NCBI GenBank assembly: GCA_902590695.1
Contig: CACIXR010000005.1
Location: forward strand, 1 to 64,000
Length of the DNA: 64,000 bases
Source of the DNA: an uncultured Alphaproteobacteria bacterium
Lineage (GTDB): Bacteria > Pseudomonadota > Alphaproteobacteria > HIMB59 > GCA-002718135
Direction of reading: 5' to 3'
Positions 25,658 through 33,981 of this stretch are shown piece after piece (position 1 is the stretch's first letter; every line of letters starts with the position of its first letter). The position numbers and the translations under genes are program-made. The notes beneath the pieces were generated by a model. It saw only the letters and a program-made list of their open reading frames with translations, was not told the origin of the DNA and made no database searches.

Positions 25658-27286
25658 TTATGCAAACCACCAACGTTCAGAAAGTTTGTTACCGTCACTT
25701 TCCCAGTTACCAGCAACATCTTCACCGTGAGCAAGTTTTTTAGAACCAGCACCAACGTATTGGTTAAATGCATAAACAATTGCACCACCATCGTAGTTAC
25801 AAAGAGCTTGTGCTTCCCAGTACATTGATTTTCTTTTTTCTGCATCAAGTTCAGATCTAGCAGATCTAACAAGTTCATTGAAACGAACAGTTGAATCAGT
25901 TTGAACTAGATTACCCCAAGCAGCTTCGTTCCACTCTGTGTCATCTGTGAATGCAGCAGACCACATCATATCTTCTGTAGGTCTTCCACCCCAAGAACTC
26001 ATACTGAAACCTTTAGTGTTCCATACGTTACTCCAGTAACCATCTTCAGGTTCTTTTTTAACTCGAAGATCGATACCACATTCTTGAGCAGATGCTGCTA
26101 TCAAGTTAGTTGCATCTGTACATCCTGCATAAGGAACCTCAGAAGTACTAATTTCAATTGGTCCACTTACTCCAGATTTTTTCCAGTGATAAGCAGCTTT
26201 ATCAGCATCGAACTCTCTTTGCTCTAAAGCGCTATTATGGTATGGGTGAGCAGTAGAGATCGGATGATCATTACCAACAGTACCATATCCAAGCATAATC
26301 TTATCAACAATTTCCTGTCTTTTGATTGCAAACTTCATTGCCATACGAACATCAAAGTTATCAAACGGTGGAACGTTCAATCTCATTGGAGCTGTATAGT
26401 GAGCGTAACCAGAAGCTGCTGTAATTTCTACACTAGGATTTCTAGTCAATAGATTAGCAGTTCTAAGATCAACACCATTCATCCAGTCAATTTCACCGTT
26501 TAATAATGCTGCTTGTCTAGTAGCAGGATCATTAATTCCGATTACTTCAACTGAATCAAAGTGTGCAACACTATCACCTTTGAAATAATTTGGATTTCTT
26601 TTTCCAAATTTTGCACCAACACCAGGATTGAATTCATCCATAATATATGGACCAGTTCCAATCGTTGATTGAGCATCAACAACTCCATCTTTTGTTGGTT
26701 TAATCATAATGTGATAGTCAGTAGTTATTGCAGGCCAATCGGCATTTGCACCTTTTAGCTTAAAAATAACTCTGTCATTTCCATCAGCAGAAACTGTTTC
26801 AATTTGAGATAAAAGTCCACCTGCTGCCGAAGCAGTATCTGGATTCATATGATACTGATAGTTGAGCACAACATCTTCTGCTGTCATTGATTTACCATTA
26901 TGGAATTCAACACCTTTGCGAAGGTTATATACCCATGTTTGAGCATCGTCTGATTCAATTGACTCAGCAAGTTCTCCAACAATTGTGTGATCTGAATCAA
27001 CGACAGTTAGACAGTTCTGATATGACCAAGCAGTAGCTTGCATAAAAGAGCTCTGATAAGTTGCTGGATCAAGAGTATCAGTAGCATCTGCTGCACTATT
27101 ACCCCATCTTAAATGTCCACCTTTTTTTGGTGTAGCTGCAACTGCTTTATCTGCTAATGATAATGCAATTGGTAGCGTGACCCCAGTAGCAAGGACAGAC
27201 ATCATGAACTGTCTTCTATCAATAAGCCCTTTTGTTAGCTTTGAAGACTGTTCTTCAATGTATTTGTCTATTTTCTTATTTTTCAT
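25658..27286 (-). CDS. Tat-exported family 5 solute-binding protein (Dpp/Opp-type ABC transporter)
   Basis: A 542-aa periplasmic binding protein. A twin-arginine signal is visible: DRRQFMMSVLATGVTLPIAL followed by an AVAA-like cleavage region near residue 45. The mature part has SBP_bac_5 features: DTLDPATYQS, VYNLRKGVEFHNGKSMTAEDVV, GTGPYIMDEFNPG and DVRMAMKFAIKRQEIVD. GGGAGG 7 bases upstream supports the ATG at 27286 over a longer frame start at 27382. The permeases and ATPase start on the other strand from 27488. Family 5 proteins bind peptides, opines and other amines; in marine alphaproteobacteria several relatives serve small osmolytes, so the ligand is open. Confidence 0.9.
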   Translation of the reverse strand: MKNKKIDKYIEEQSSKLTKGLIDRRQFMMSVLATGVTLPIALSLADKAVAATPKKGGHLRWGNSAADATDTLDPATYQSSFMQATAWSYQNCLTVVDSDHTIVGELAESIESDDAQTWVYNLRKGVEFHNGKSMTAEDVVLNYQYHMNPDTASAAGGLLSQIETVSADGNDRVIFKLKGANADWPAITTDYHIMIKPTKDGVVDAQSTIGTGPYIMDEFNPGVGAKFGKRNPNYFKGDSVAHFDSVEVIGINDPATRQAALLNGEIDWMNGVDLRTANLLTRNPSVEITAASGYAHYTAPMRLNVPPFDNFDVRMAMKFAIKRQEIVDKIMLGYGTVGNDHPISTAHPYHNSALEQREFDADKAAYHWKKSGVSGPIEISTSEVPYAGCTDATNLIAASAQECGIDLRVKKEPEDGYWSNVWNTKGFSMSSWGGRPTEDMMWSAAFTDDTEWNEAAWGNLVQTDSTVRFNELVRSARSELDAEKRKSMYWEAQALCNYDGGAIVYAFNQYVGAGSKKLAHGEDVAGNWESDGNKLSERWWFA

Positions 27287-27387
27287 TTGTCCTCCCTTAT
27301 AATTGAACAAAAACCTAAGATTTTTGTTCATAATTTCTAGAAATTTAACAAAAAACAAACTTAAGTTAATATATAAAAACATATATA

Positions 27388-27404
27388 ACGTTTTAATTCA
27401 ACGT
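27388..27404. promoter_or_regulatory. Inverted repeat in the divergent transporter promoter region
   Basis: ACGTT at 27388-27392 and AACGT at 27400-27404 form an inverted repeat with a 7-base spacer in the 201-base gap between the binding-protein and permease genes. A TTGACC at 27431 and TAAGAA at 27454 may be the -35 and -10 for the permease side. The gap shows no other gene. A shared operator is plausible, but no cognate regulator is next to it. Confidence 0.3.
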
Positions 27405-27475
27405 ATAAATTATTAATTTTAGCTTACATGTTGACCTAATTTAGACAAAACTTTAAGAATTAAGATTGTATCTTT

Positions 27476-27483
27476 AAGGAGGG
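27476..27483 (+). promoter_or_regulatory. Shine-Dalgarno site that points to an ATT start codon
   Basis: AAGGAGGG at 27476-27483 is one of the strongest ribosome sites in the window, yet the nearest in-frame usual start for the permease is a TTG 37 bases further on. An in-frame ATT at 27488, four bases after the site, fits the normal spacing. No ATG, GTG or TTG lies in that frame between the site and 27521. Confidence 0.55.
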
Positions 27484-27487
27484 TAAT

Positions 27488-28486
27488 ATTAGTAGAATTC
27501 ATCCAATATTTAGAACAATTTTGTTAAGGCTTAGCCTTGGTCTCGTTACAGTTTTTGCATTTTCGGTAATAATATTTAGTACATTCTCTTTTTTACCGGG
27601 AGACTTTGCCACGGAAATATTAGGCCAAAGTGCAACAAAATCTGCAGTAAAAGCCTTAAGAGCAGAATTGGGTTTAGATAAACCTCCGGTAACAAGATAT
27701 TTTGATTGGTTAGGAAATGTTTTTCAAGGAGATTTTGGTAGTTCTTTCTCTGGAAGATCTAAAGTTCAAGGGGATCAAGGTGATAGGTCTAGAGAAGTTG
27801 TTGGTTTAATTGTCCCCAGATTAAAGAATACATTATTTTTAACAGGGGTTGCTGCCATGTTGGCTATTCCTCTATCTTTAATCTTAGGTATCTCAGCAGC
27901 ATTATACAGAAACTCTTATTATGATAGGTCAGCAACTGGAGTTAGCTTAGTAACCGTATCTTCACCAGAATTTTTTACAGCCTATATTTTTATCCTTTTA
28001 CTAGCGACACTGTTTCCAGTTTTTCCAACTATTTCTAATGTGGATGAAGCTTCAACTTTGGCTGAAAGATTTTACAGGACTGCTCTTCCAGTTTTTACTT
28101 TGACATTAATTACTATGGGTCACATGATGAGAATGACAAGGTCAGCGATAATAAATATCTTATCAAGTGAATATATTGAAATGGCAAAATTATCGGGAGC
28201 TTCTAGATACGAGGTAATTGTCAAACACGCACTTCCAAATGCTTGGGCACCTATTTCTCAAGTAATTGCAATAAACTTAGCTTATATGTTGATTGGCTCA
28301 GTTGTTGTTGAATATGTTTTTAACTATCAAGGTATTGGTAGATTGATGGTCGGATCAGTCTATAATCGAGATTTACCCGTTGTTCAAGCTTGTGCATTAA
28401 TTTTTGCATCAACATATGTAATATTAAATTTAATTGCTGACTTGATCGGAATTATTTCTAACCCAAGGTTACTATACCCAAAATGA
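27488..28486 (+). CDS. ABC transporter permease, DppB/OppB family
   Basis: An inner-membrane permease of about 332 aa with six hydrophobic segments. It has FLPGDFATEILGQ after the first helix, LGLDKPPVTRYFDWLGNVFQGDFGSSF, and the ATPase-coupling EAA loop YIEMAKLSGASRYEVIVKHALPNAW. The downstream partner starts inside its stop region (overlap of 4 bases). The start is drawn at an ATT because a strong ribosome site precedes it. If TTG at 27521 is used instead, the protein has 321 residues beginning LRLSLGLV. It forms the channel with the next permease for the binding protein encoded divergently. Confidence 0.88.
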   Translation: MSRIHPIFRTILLRLSLGLVTVFAFSVIIFSTFSFLPGDFATEILGQSATKSAVKALRAELGLDKPPVTRYFDWLGNVFQGDFGSSFSGRSKVQGDQGDRSREVVGLIVPRLKNTLFLTGVAAMLAIPLSLILGISAALYRNSYYDRSATGVSLVTVSSPEFFTAYIFILLLATLFPVFPTISNVDEASTLAERFYRTALPVFTLTLITMGHMMRMTRSAIINILSSEYIEMAKLSGASRYEVIVKHALPNAWAPISQVIAINLAYMLIGSVVVEYVFNYQGIGRLMVGSVYNRDLPVVQACALIFASTYVILNLIADLIGIISNPRLLYPK

Positions 28487-29403
28487 GTGAAAATTTATCT
28501 TATTCTGCAAAAAGTGAAGTTGCAAATTTAATTAAAAGAAGAACTAGATTAGAAAGATTAAAAATTGCCTTATCAAAAGCTCCAATCTCAGCTTGGTTTG
28601 GGATGATTGTACTATTTATATATTTTTTTGCTGCAATATTTGCTCCCTTAATTGCTCCACATGGAGAAGCAGAAATATTCCCAGTAGCTTATGCTCCTTG
28701 GGGTGATGGTCACATATTTGGTACTGATCAAATTGGAAGAGATATTTTTTCTCGCATTATCTATGCTGCAAGAAATACAATTGGTATTTGTTTATTGGCC
28801 ACTTTTATTGCTTTAGGAATTGGAACAGTATTTGGAATTATAGCTGCTCTGGATAGAAGATATTTAGATCAACTATTAAGTAGAATAGTAGACACGCTTA
28901 TGGCCATACCTGTAATGATTTTTACTTTTATACTTTTATCAGTTTTTGGACCTACTAATTTTAATTTAATTGTCATTTTAGGAATTTTGGAGTCAACTAG
29001 ATTTTTTAGAATATCAAGATCAGTTGCTGTTGGTCAAGTTGTTCTAGAATATGTAGAGGTCGCGAGATTAAGAGGTGAAAATTTATCATATATTATTTTC
29101 AGAGAAATACTTCCTAATATAGCTTCACCTTTGATTATTGAGTTTGGTTTAAGGTTCATATTTATAATTTTTACAATATCTAGTTTAAGTTTTTTAGGAA
29201 TTGGCATTCAACCCCCTTCAGCAGATTGGGCATCAATGGTGAGGGAAAATGCAATACTTATTCAATATGCGCAATATGATATAACAGCGGGTTTAACACC
29301 ATTAATTCCGGCTGCTGCAATTGCTTTACTTTGTGTATCAATTAATTTTGTTGTTGATTGGTATCTTTACATTACTAGCGGATTAAAAGATGACGTTAAA
29401 TAA
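28483..29403 (+). CDS. ABC transporter permease, DppC/OppC family
   Basis: A 306-aa permease. After a cytoplasmic N-terminal region it has a first helix WFGMIVLFIYFFAAIFAPLIAPHG, then the family signature HIFGTDQIGRDIFSRIIYAARNT. The EAA coupling loop is YVEVARLRGENLSYIIFREILPNIASPLI. SFLGIGIQPPSADWASMVREN is a strong DppC/OppC marker near the end. The gene overlaps the DppB-like gene by 4 bases (ATGA) and the ATPase gene by 14 bases, so the three are one operon. It is the second half of the channel. Confidence 0.92.
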   Translation: MSENLSYSAKSEVANLIKRRTRLERLKIALSKAPISAWFGMIVLFIYFFAAIFAPLIAPHGEAEIFPVAYAPWGDGHIFGTDQIGRDIFSRIIYAARNTIGICLLATFIALGIGTVFGIIAALDRRYLDQLLSRIVDTLMAIPVMIFTFILLSVFGPTNFNLIVILGILESTRFFRISRSVAVGQVVLEYVEVARLRGENLSYIIFREILPNIASPLIIEFGLRFIFIIFTISSLSFLGIGIQPPSADWASMVRENAILIQYAQYDITAGLTPLIPAAAIALLCVSINFVVDWYLYITSGLKDDVK

Positions 29404-31003
29404 ATCAAAAGAACTCCTGCTTGAAATGAAAAATATCCATATTGATGGATTTTCAGATGAGAGATGGCATAAAATTTTAAAAGGTGTAGATTTGACTTTA
29501 CACAGAGGAGAAATACTAGGATTAATTGGAGAGAGTGGTGCCGGAAAATCTACTATGGGTAAAGCTGCAATGGGCTATACCCAACCAGGTTGTAAGATTA
29601 TAAAGGGAGAAATTAATTTTAATGGCATAGACCTCGCTAAACTAACTGAATTTGAAAAGAGAAAAATTTGGGGAACTAAGATATCTTATGTTGCTCAATC
29701 AGCAGCAGCATCTTTTAATCCTGCTCATAGATTAATGGACCAGACAATAAGTGCTGCTAATAGATTAAAGATAAATCCAACGGATGTATTAAAAAAAGAT
29801 GCGGTTCAACTTTATGAATCACTACAGCTTCCAGATGCGGAAAATATAGGAGATAGATACCCACATCAAGTATCAGGAGGGCAACTACAAAGAATAATGA
29901 CTGCAATGGCTATGTCCCCAAGACCAGAGTTAATTATATTTGATGAGCCCACAACAGCTTTAGATGTAACAACTCAAGTTGAAGTATTATCTGCTATGAG
30001 ATCTATAGTAGATAAATTTAATACAGCAGCAATTTATATTACTCATGATTTAGCCGTAGTTGCGCAAATGGCTGATAGAATAAAAGTTTTGCGATACGGT
30101 GAAGAAGTTGAAGAAGCTGAAACAAGAGATATGCTATCAAACCCAAAAGAAGAATACACCAAATCTCTATGGTCAGTAAGATCACTGATCAAGCCTGAAG
30201 AAACAAATGAAGATTATATGTTGTCTATTAAAAATATTGATGCAGCATATGGCTCATCAAAGGTCTTACACAATGTTTCTATAGATATTCCTAAAGGTAA
30301 AACAGTAGCTATAGTTGGTGAAAGTGGATCAGGAAAATCAACAACAGCAAGAGTAATTACAGGCTTACTTCCTCAATTAAAAGGAGAAATAATTTTTGAT
30401 GGAAAAAAATTATCTCCAAAACTTGAGCAAAGGTCAAAAGAAGAATTAAGAAGAATTCAAATAATTTTTCAAATGCCTGACACTGCAATGAACCCTCGTC
30501 AAACTGTTGATGAAATAATAGGAAGGCCAATAGAATTTTATCAAGGTATAAAAGGGAAAGAAAGAGAAGTAAAAGTTATTGAATTATTAAAAATGATTGA
30601 GCTAGATGAAACTTTTTTAGATAGATTACCATCCGAATTATCTGGAGGTCAAAAACAGAGAATATGCATTGCAAGAGCTTTAGCGGCTAACCCAGATTTA
30701 ATTATTTGTGATGAAGTGACATCAGCGCTAGATCAAATTGTTCAAGAAGGAATATTAAAATTACTCCAAAAATTACAAAAAGACCTTGGTGTAACTTATA
30801 TTTTTATTACTCATGATATAGCAACAGTTAAAGCAATCTCAGATGAAATAGTTGTTATGTATCAAGGTGAGGTAGTGGAACAGGGTTTGAAAAGTAAAAT
30901 TTTAAATCCACCATATCCTGATTATACAGAACTTTTATTGTCTTCAGTCCCAGAAATGGATCCAGATTGGCTAACCAATCTTCTGAATAAAAGATCTTCC
31001 TAG
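29390..31003 (+). CDS. Fused double ABC ATPase (DppD-DppF type)
   Basis: A 537-aa protein with two complete nucleotide-binding domains. Domain 1 has Walker A GESGAGKSTMGK near residue 47, signature VSGGQLQR near 160 and Walker B LIIFDEPTTALD. Domain 2 has GESGSGKSTTAR near 309, LSGGQKQR near 417 and LIICDEVTSALD. The second Walker B ends Glu-Val-Thr-Ser rather than Glu-Pro, which is common in DppF. A fused pair replaces separate DppD and DppF genes, as often seen in alphaproteobacterial peptide and osmolyte importers. It powers the two permeases upstream. Confidence 0.92.
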   Translation: MTLNKSKELLLEMKNIHIDGFSDERWHKILKGVDLTLHRGEILGLIGESGAGKSTMGKAAMGYTQPGCKIIKGEINFNGIDLAKLTEFEKRKIWGTKISYVAQSAAASFNPAHRLMDQTISAANRLKINPTDVLKKDAVQLYESLQLPDAENIGDRYPHQVSGGQLQRIMTAMAMSPRPELIIFDEPTTALDVTTQVEVLSAMRSIVDKFNTAAIYITHDLAVVAQMADRIKVLRYGEEVEEAETRDMLSNPKEEYTKSLWSVRSLIKPEETNEDYMLSIKNIDAAYGSSKVLHNVSIDIPKGKTVAIVGESGSGKSTTARVITGLLPQLKGEIIFDGKKLSPKLEQRSKEELRRIQIIFQMPDTAMNPRQTVDEIIGRPIEFYQGIKGKEREVKVIELLKMIELDETFLDRLPSELSGGQKQRICIARALAANPDLIICDEVTSALDQIVQEGILKLLQKLQKDLGVTYIFITHDIATVKAISDEIVVMYQGEVVEQGLKSKILNPPYPDYTELLLSSVPEMDPDWLTNLLNKRSS

Positions 31004-31022
31004 TAAATCTATATTTTAAATA

Positions 31023-31289
31023 ATGAATATATTTAAATTTTTACTTAATCTTTTTTCTAGCAAAGAAAATAGAATAGATAATCTAGAGGCAAAAAATATA
31101 ATGATAATTGAGAACAATTTTAATAAAGATAATTTAACATTAGGTTCTATTTACAAAGTAAATCAAAATATAAAACTAAAAAATTTTAAAAATAAAATTC
31201 TTGAAGACAACTTAACAATAGTAGTTACTGACAATAAAGGTAAAACTATTGGATATATTTCTAAAAAAGAGATAGATAATATTCAATAA
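31023..31289 (+). CDS. Hypothetical 88-aa protein
   Basis: Not recognised. The protein is short, Lys/Asn-rich and begins MNIFKFLLNLFSSKENR, a short hydrophobic patch that could be a membrane anchor or simply a first helix. The C-terminal half, LTIVVTDNKGKTIGYISKKEIDNIQ, reads like two beta strands joined by a turn, similar in feel to a HIRAN or small regulatory domain, but no family can be claimed. It lies 19 bases after the ABC ATPase and directly abuts the SDR gene, so it is probably co-transcribed with both. Confidence 0.6.
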   Translation: MNIFKFLLNLFSSKENRIDNLEAKNIMIIENNFNKDNLTLGSIYKVNQNIKLKNFKNKILEDNLTIVVTDNKGKTIGYISKKEIDNIQ

Positions 31290-32072
31290 ATGAAAATTAA
31301 TCTTAGTAAAAAAAATTATATTATTTCTGCTGGTGCAGATGGCTTAGGTTTTGCTATAGCAAATAAAATAATCAGTTCAGGAGGAAAAGTATATTTATCT
31401 GATATAAATAAATCAAAAATTGATAAAATAAATTTAAACAAAAAATATCGTAATAAAATATTTGCTAAACACTTAGACTGCACAAATCCAAAAGACATTA
31501 AAGAATATTTTAAGTCTCTATCTAACTTAAAAAAAATAGATGGATTAATAAATAATATAGGCATTGCAGGACCTACAAAGTATCTTCAAAATATTTCAAT
31601 AGATGAATGGGATAACACGATTAAAACTAATTTAAGTTCACATTTTTATTTCACAAAATTTGCTATTCCATTTTTAAAAAATGCTAAAAAAGGATCTATT
31701 ATTAATTTATCTTCAACTGCAGGATTATATGGTTTTGCTCAACGTTCACCATATGCATCAAGTAAATGGGCAGTAATTGGATTAACTAAAACATTAGCAG
31801 TTGAATTAGGAAAATTTAAAATACGTGTGAATGCAATTTGTCCTGGTTCTGTTAATGGCAATAGAATGGATAGGGTAATAAATGCAAAAGCTAAATTAAT
31901 AAATTCTTCAAATAAAAAAGTAAGAAAAGAATTAGAGTCAATGGTTTCATTAAATACATTTGTAGAAAAAGATGATATTGCATCAATGGCATTATTTTTA
32001 TTGAGCGATGCTTCAGAAAATGTATCTGGTCAAATCATGACGGTTGATGGAAATACTGAAAGAATGAATTAG
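31290..32072 (+). CDS. Short-chain dehydrogenase/reductase (SDR)
   Basis: A 260-aa classical SDR. The cofactor turn reads SAGADGLGFAIANKI, with Ser-Ala in place of the usual Thr-Gly. INNIGIAGPT is the NNxG motif, LSSTAGLYG carries the catalytic Ser, and SPYASSKWAVIGLTK the Tyr and Lys. The C-terminus SENVSGQIMTVDGN is typical. It reduces or oxidises an unknown alcohol/ketone with NAD(P). Its stop overlaps the GTG start of the GMC gene by one base, so both are translated together and may act on the same alcohol. Confidence 0.87.
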   Translation: MKINLSKKNYIISAGADGLGFAIANKIISSGGKVYLSDINKSKIDKINLNKKYRNKIFAKHLDCTNPKDIKEYFKSLSNLKKIDGLINNIGIAGPTKYLQNISIDEWDNTIKTNLSSHFYFTKFAIPFLKNAKKGSIINLSSTAGLYGFAQRSPYASSKWAVIGLTKTLAVELGKFKIRVNAICPGSVNGNRMDRVINAKAKLINSSNKKVRKELESMVSLNTFVEKDDIASMALFLLSDASENVSGQIMTVDGNTERMN

Positions 32073-33673
32073 TGGATAAAAACGCTGACTACATCATTGT
32101 TGGAGCAGGGTCAGCAGGTTGTGTTTTAGCTAACAGATTGTCTTCACAATCAAAGAATTCTGTAATTTTATTAGAAGCCGGCCCATCCAGTAAAACCTGG
32201 AAAGTTGATATGCCAAGTGCACTTCTATATGCAATGCATGACCCGAAATATAATTGGAAATATTATACTGAGCCTGAGCCGTTTCTAAATAATAGATCTT
32301 TATATTGTCCTAGAGGTAAAATGATCGGGGGATGCTCTTCGCATAACGGAATGGTTTTCGCTAGAGGTCATAAAGAGGATTTTGATAGATGGTCTTCAAG
32401 TGGTTTAACTAATTGGTCATATGAAAAAGTTTTACCTTTTTTTAAAAAATTAGAAACTTGGTCTCATGATAGTAATGTAAGAGGTAAAGAGGGGCCATTA
32501 AAAGTAAATAAATCAAACATAGATAAAAAATACCCTCTATTTAAAAAAGTTTTAGAAGCTGCACAAGAAGCTGGATATAAAATATTTAATGACTCTAACA
32601 GTATTGATAAGGAAGGTTTTGGAACTTTTGATGTAACAATAAACAAAGGTGTAAGACAAAGTGTTGCTAAGGCATATTTAGAGCCAATCCAAAATAGAAA
32701 AAATCTAAGAATAATAAATAATATTGATGTTAAAAAAATTCTTTTTAAAAATAAAACTGCAATTGGTGTTGAAACGATTAAAAAAAATATTACCAATAAT
32801 TATTTAGCCAATAAAGAAGTTATACTTTGTGCTGGTTCAATTAATTCACCTAAAATTCTTCAATTATCCGGAATAGGTAATGAAACGTATCTTAAAAGCT
32901 TGGGAATAGAAGTTATTAATAATTTAGTTGGGGTGGGAGAAAATTTACAAGATCATTTAGAGATGTATATTCAATATAAATCTAAAAAAAATGAAACATT
33001 ACATTCTTTAGCAACTAATTTTCTCTATCAAGCAATAGAAGGATCAAAATGGTTTTTATTTAAAAAGGGTAGGTTAGCAAACTCACACTTAGAGTTAGGA
33101 GGTTTTGTTAAATCTGACAAATCATATAATCACCCAAACCTACAATTTCATTTTTTTCCCTACTTAGTTATTAATCATGGTTTAGAAAATCCTAATTTTG
33201 AAGCTTTCCAATTTCATGTTTGTCCAAATAGACCAAAAAGTAGGGGGTTTGTTAAAATTAAAACAAATAACTATAAAGATGATCCTAAAATACAATTTAA
33301 TTATCTTAAGCATGAAGACGATTTAAAACAAATGAGAGAAGGTGTAGGAATTGCTAAAAAAATTTTGTCTCAAAAAGCACTTAAAGAATATGTTGGCACA
33401 GAAATTAGGCCTGGGAAAAATGTATCTAATCAAAATGAATTAGATGAAGTTATTAAAAATACATCTGAATCTGCGTATCATCCGTCATGCACAAATAAAA
33501 TGGGTGAGGACAAAACTTCAGTTGTAGACCAAGACCTAAGGGTTCATGGAATTCAAAATTTAAGAGTTATTGATGCTTCTGTAATGCCAGATATTGTTAG
33601 TGCTAATTTAAATGCAACAACTATTATGATTGCTGAAAAAGCTTACAACCAAATAAATACTACCGATAGTTAG
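32072..33673 (+). CDS. GMC-family FAD oxidoreductase (choline dehydrogenase-like)
   Basis: A 533-aa flavoprotein starting at GTG that overlaps the SDR stop. YIIVGAGSAGCVLANRL with LLEAGP forms the FAD turn. PRGKMIGGCSSHNGMVFARGHKEDFDRW is GMC signature 1, and LCAGSINSPKILQLSGIG signature 2. The active-site His is in SAYHPSCTNKMG and the Asn in NLNATTIMIAEKAY. It is a paralogue of the gene at 14575. It follows the transporter and SDR genes in one run, so it probably oxidises a substrate imported by that transporter. Whether this is choline or another alcohol cannot be read. Confidence 0.88.
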   Translation: MDKNADYIIVGAGSAGCVLANRLSSQSKNSVILLEAGPSSKTWKVDMPSALLYAMHDPKYNWKYYTEPEPFLNNRSLYCPRGKMIGGCSSHNGMVFARGHKEDFDRWSSSGLTNWSYEKVLPFFKKLETWSHDSNVRGKEGPLKVNKSNIDKKYPLFKKVLEAAQEAGYKIFNDSNSIDKEGFGTFDVTINKGVRQSVAKAYLEPIQNRKNLRIINNIDVKKILFKNKTAIGVETIKKNITNNYLANKEVILCAGSINSPKILQLSGIGNETYLKSLGIEVINNLVGVGENLQDHLEMYIQYKSKKNETLHSLATNFLYQAIEGSKWFLFKKGRLANSHLELGGFVKSDKSYNHPNLQFHFFPYLVINHGLENPNFEAFQFHVCPNRPKSRGFVKIKTNNYKDDPKIQFNYLKHEDDLKQMREGVGIAKKILSQKALKEYVGTEIRPGKNVSNQNELDEVIKNTSESAYHPSCTNKMGEDKTSVVDQDLRVHGIQNLRVIDASVMPDIVSANLNATTIMIAEKAYNQINTTDS

Positions 33674-33682
33674 AGAGATAAA

Positions 33683-33699
33683 ATCTAATTTAATTAGAT
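33683..33699. terminator. Possible bidirectional terminator hairpin
   Basis: ATCTAATT at 33683-33690 and AATTAGAT at 33692-33699 form an inverted repeat around one base. As RNA it gives about six base pairs with a 5-base loop. It lies just after the GMC gene, and its right half overlaps the stop of the 59-aa minus-strand gene. On the plus strand TTTTT follows shortly after it, and on the minus strand TTTT follows. The stem is A+T-rich and weak. Confidence 0.4.
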
Positions 33700-33873
33700 C
33701 GTTTTTCTTCTAAGAGTCCAACCGTATCTTTCGCTGTAGTATGCTTCGATACCTTCAGCAAGATTAAGGTCATAATTTGAGTCTATAGATCCTTCAAGAA
33801 CCTTCTTCTCAATAGAACTCTGCTCTAGGCTGTCTTTTTGGCTATTAATAGTTTCTGTTAATTTACTGTTCAT
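33694..33873 (-). CDS. Small 59-aa protein, unknown function
   Basis: An open frame reading MNSKLTETINSQKDSL at the start and ending NLAEGIEAYYSERYGWTLRRKTI. It has an N-terminal polar helix and a C-terminal aromatic/basic tail (Tyr-Tyr, Tyr-Gly-Trp, Arg-Arg-Lys). Codon use is less A/T-biased than random frames nearby, and the frame fills most of an otherwise empty 308-base gap, which supports it as a real gene. It is convergent with the GMC gene and divergent from the ScfR-type regulator at 33982. The remaining 108 bases up to that regulator would hold both promoters. Confidence 0.6.
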   Translation of the reverse strand: MNSKLTETINSQKDSLEQSSIEKKVLEGSIDSNYDLNLAEGIEAYYSERYGWTLRRKTI

Positions 33874-33981
33874 ATTTACAGATTTTACAAATACATAATA
33901 AAATAAAAAAAAACTAGAGTTTTTCTTAGTTTTAATGTAAAGAAAATTACTTCGAATTTATTATTTTTGTAAATTTTGTAA

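Noticed and set aside
27284-27382. Longer N-terminus for the family 5 binding protein (start at 27382)
   Set aside because: A strong GGGAGG site lies just before the ATG at 27286, and the twin-arginine signal would be buried by the extra 32 residues.
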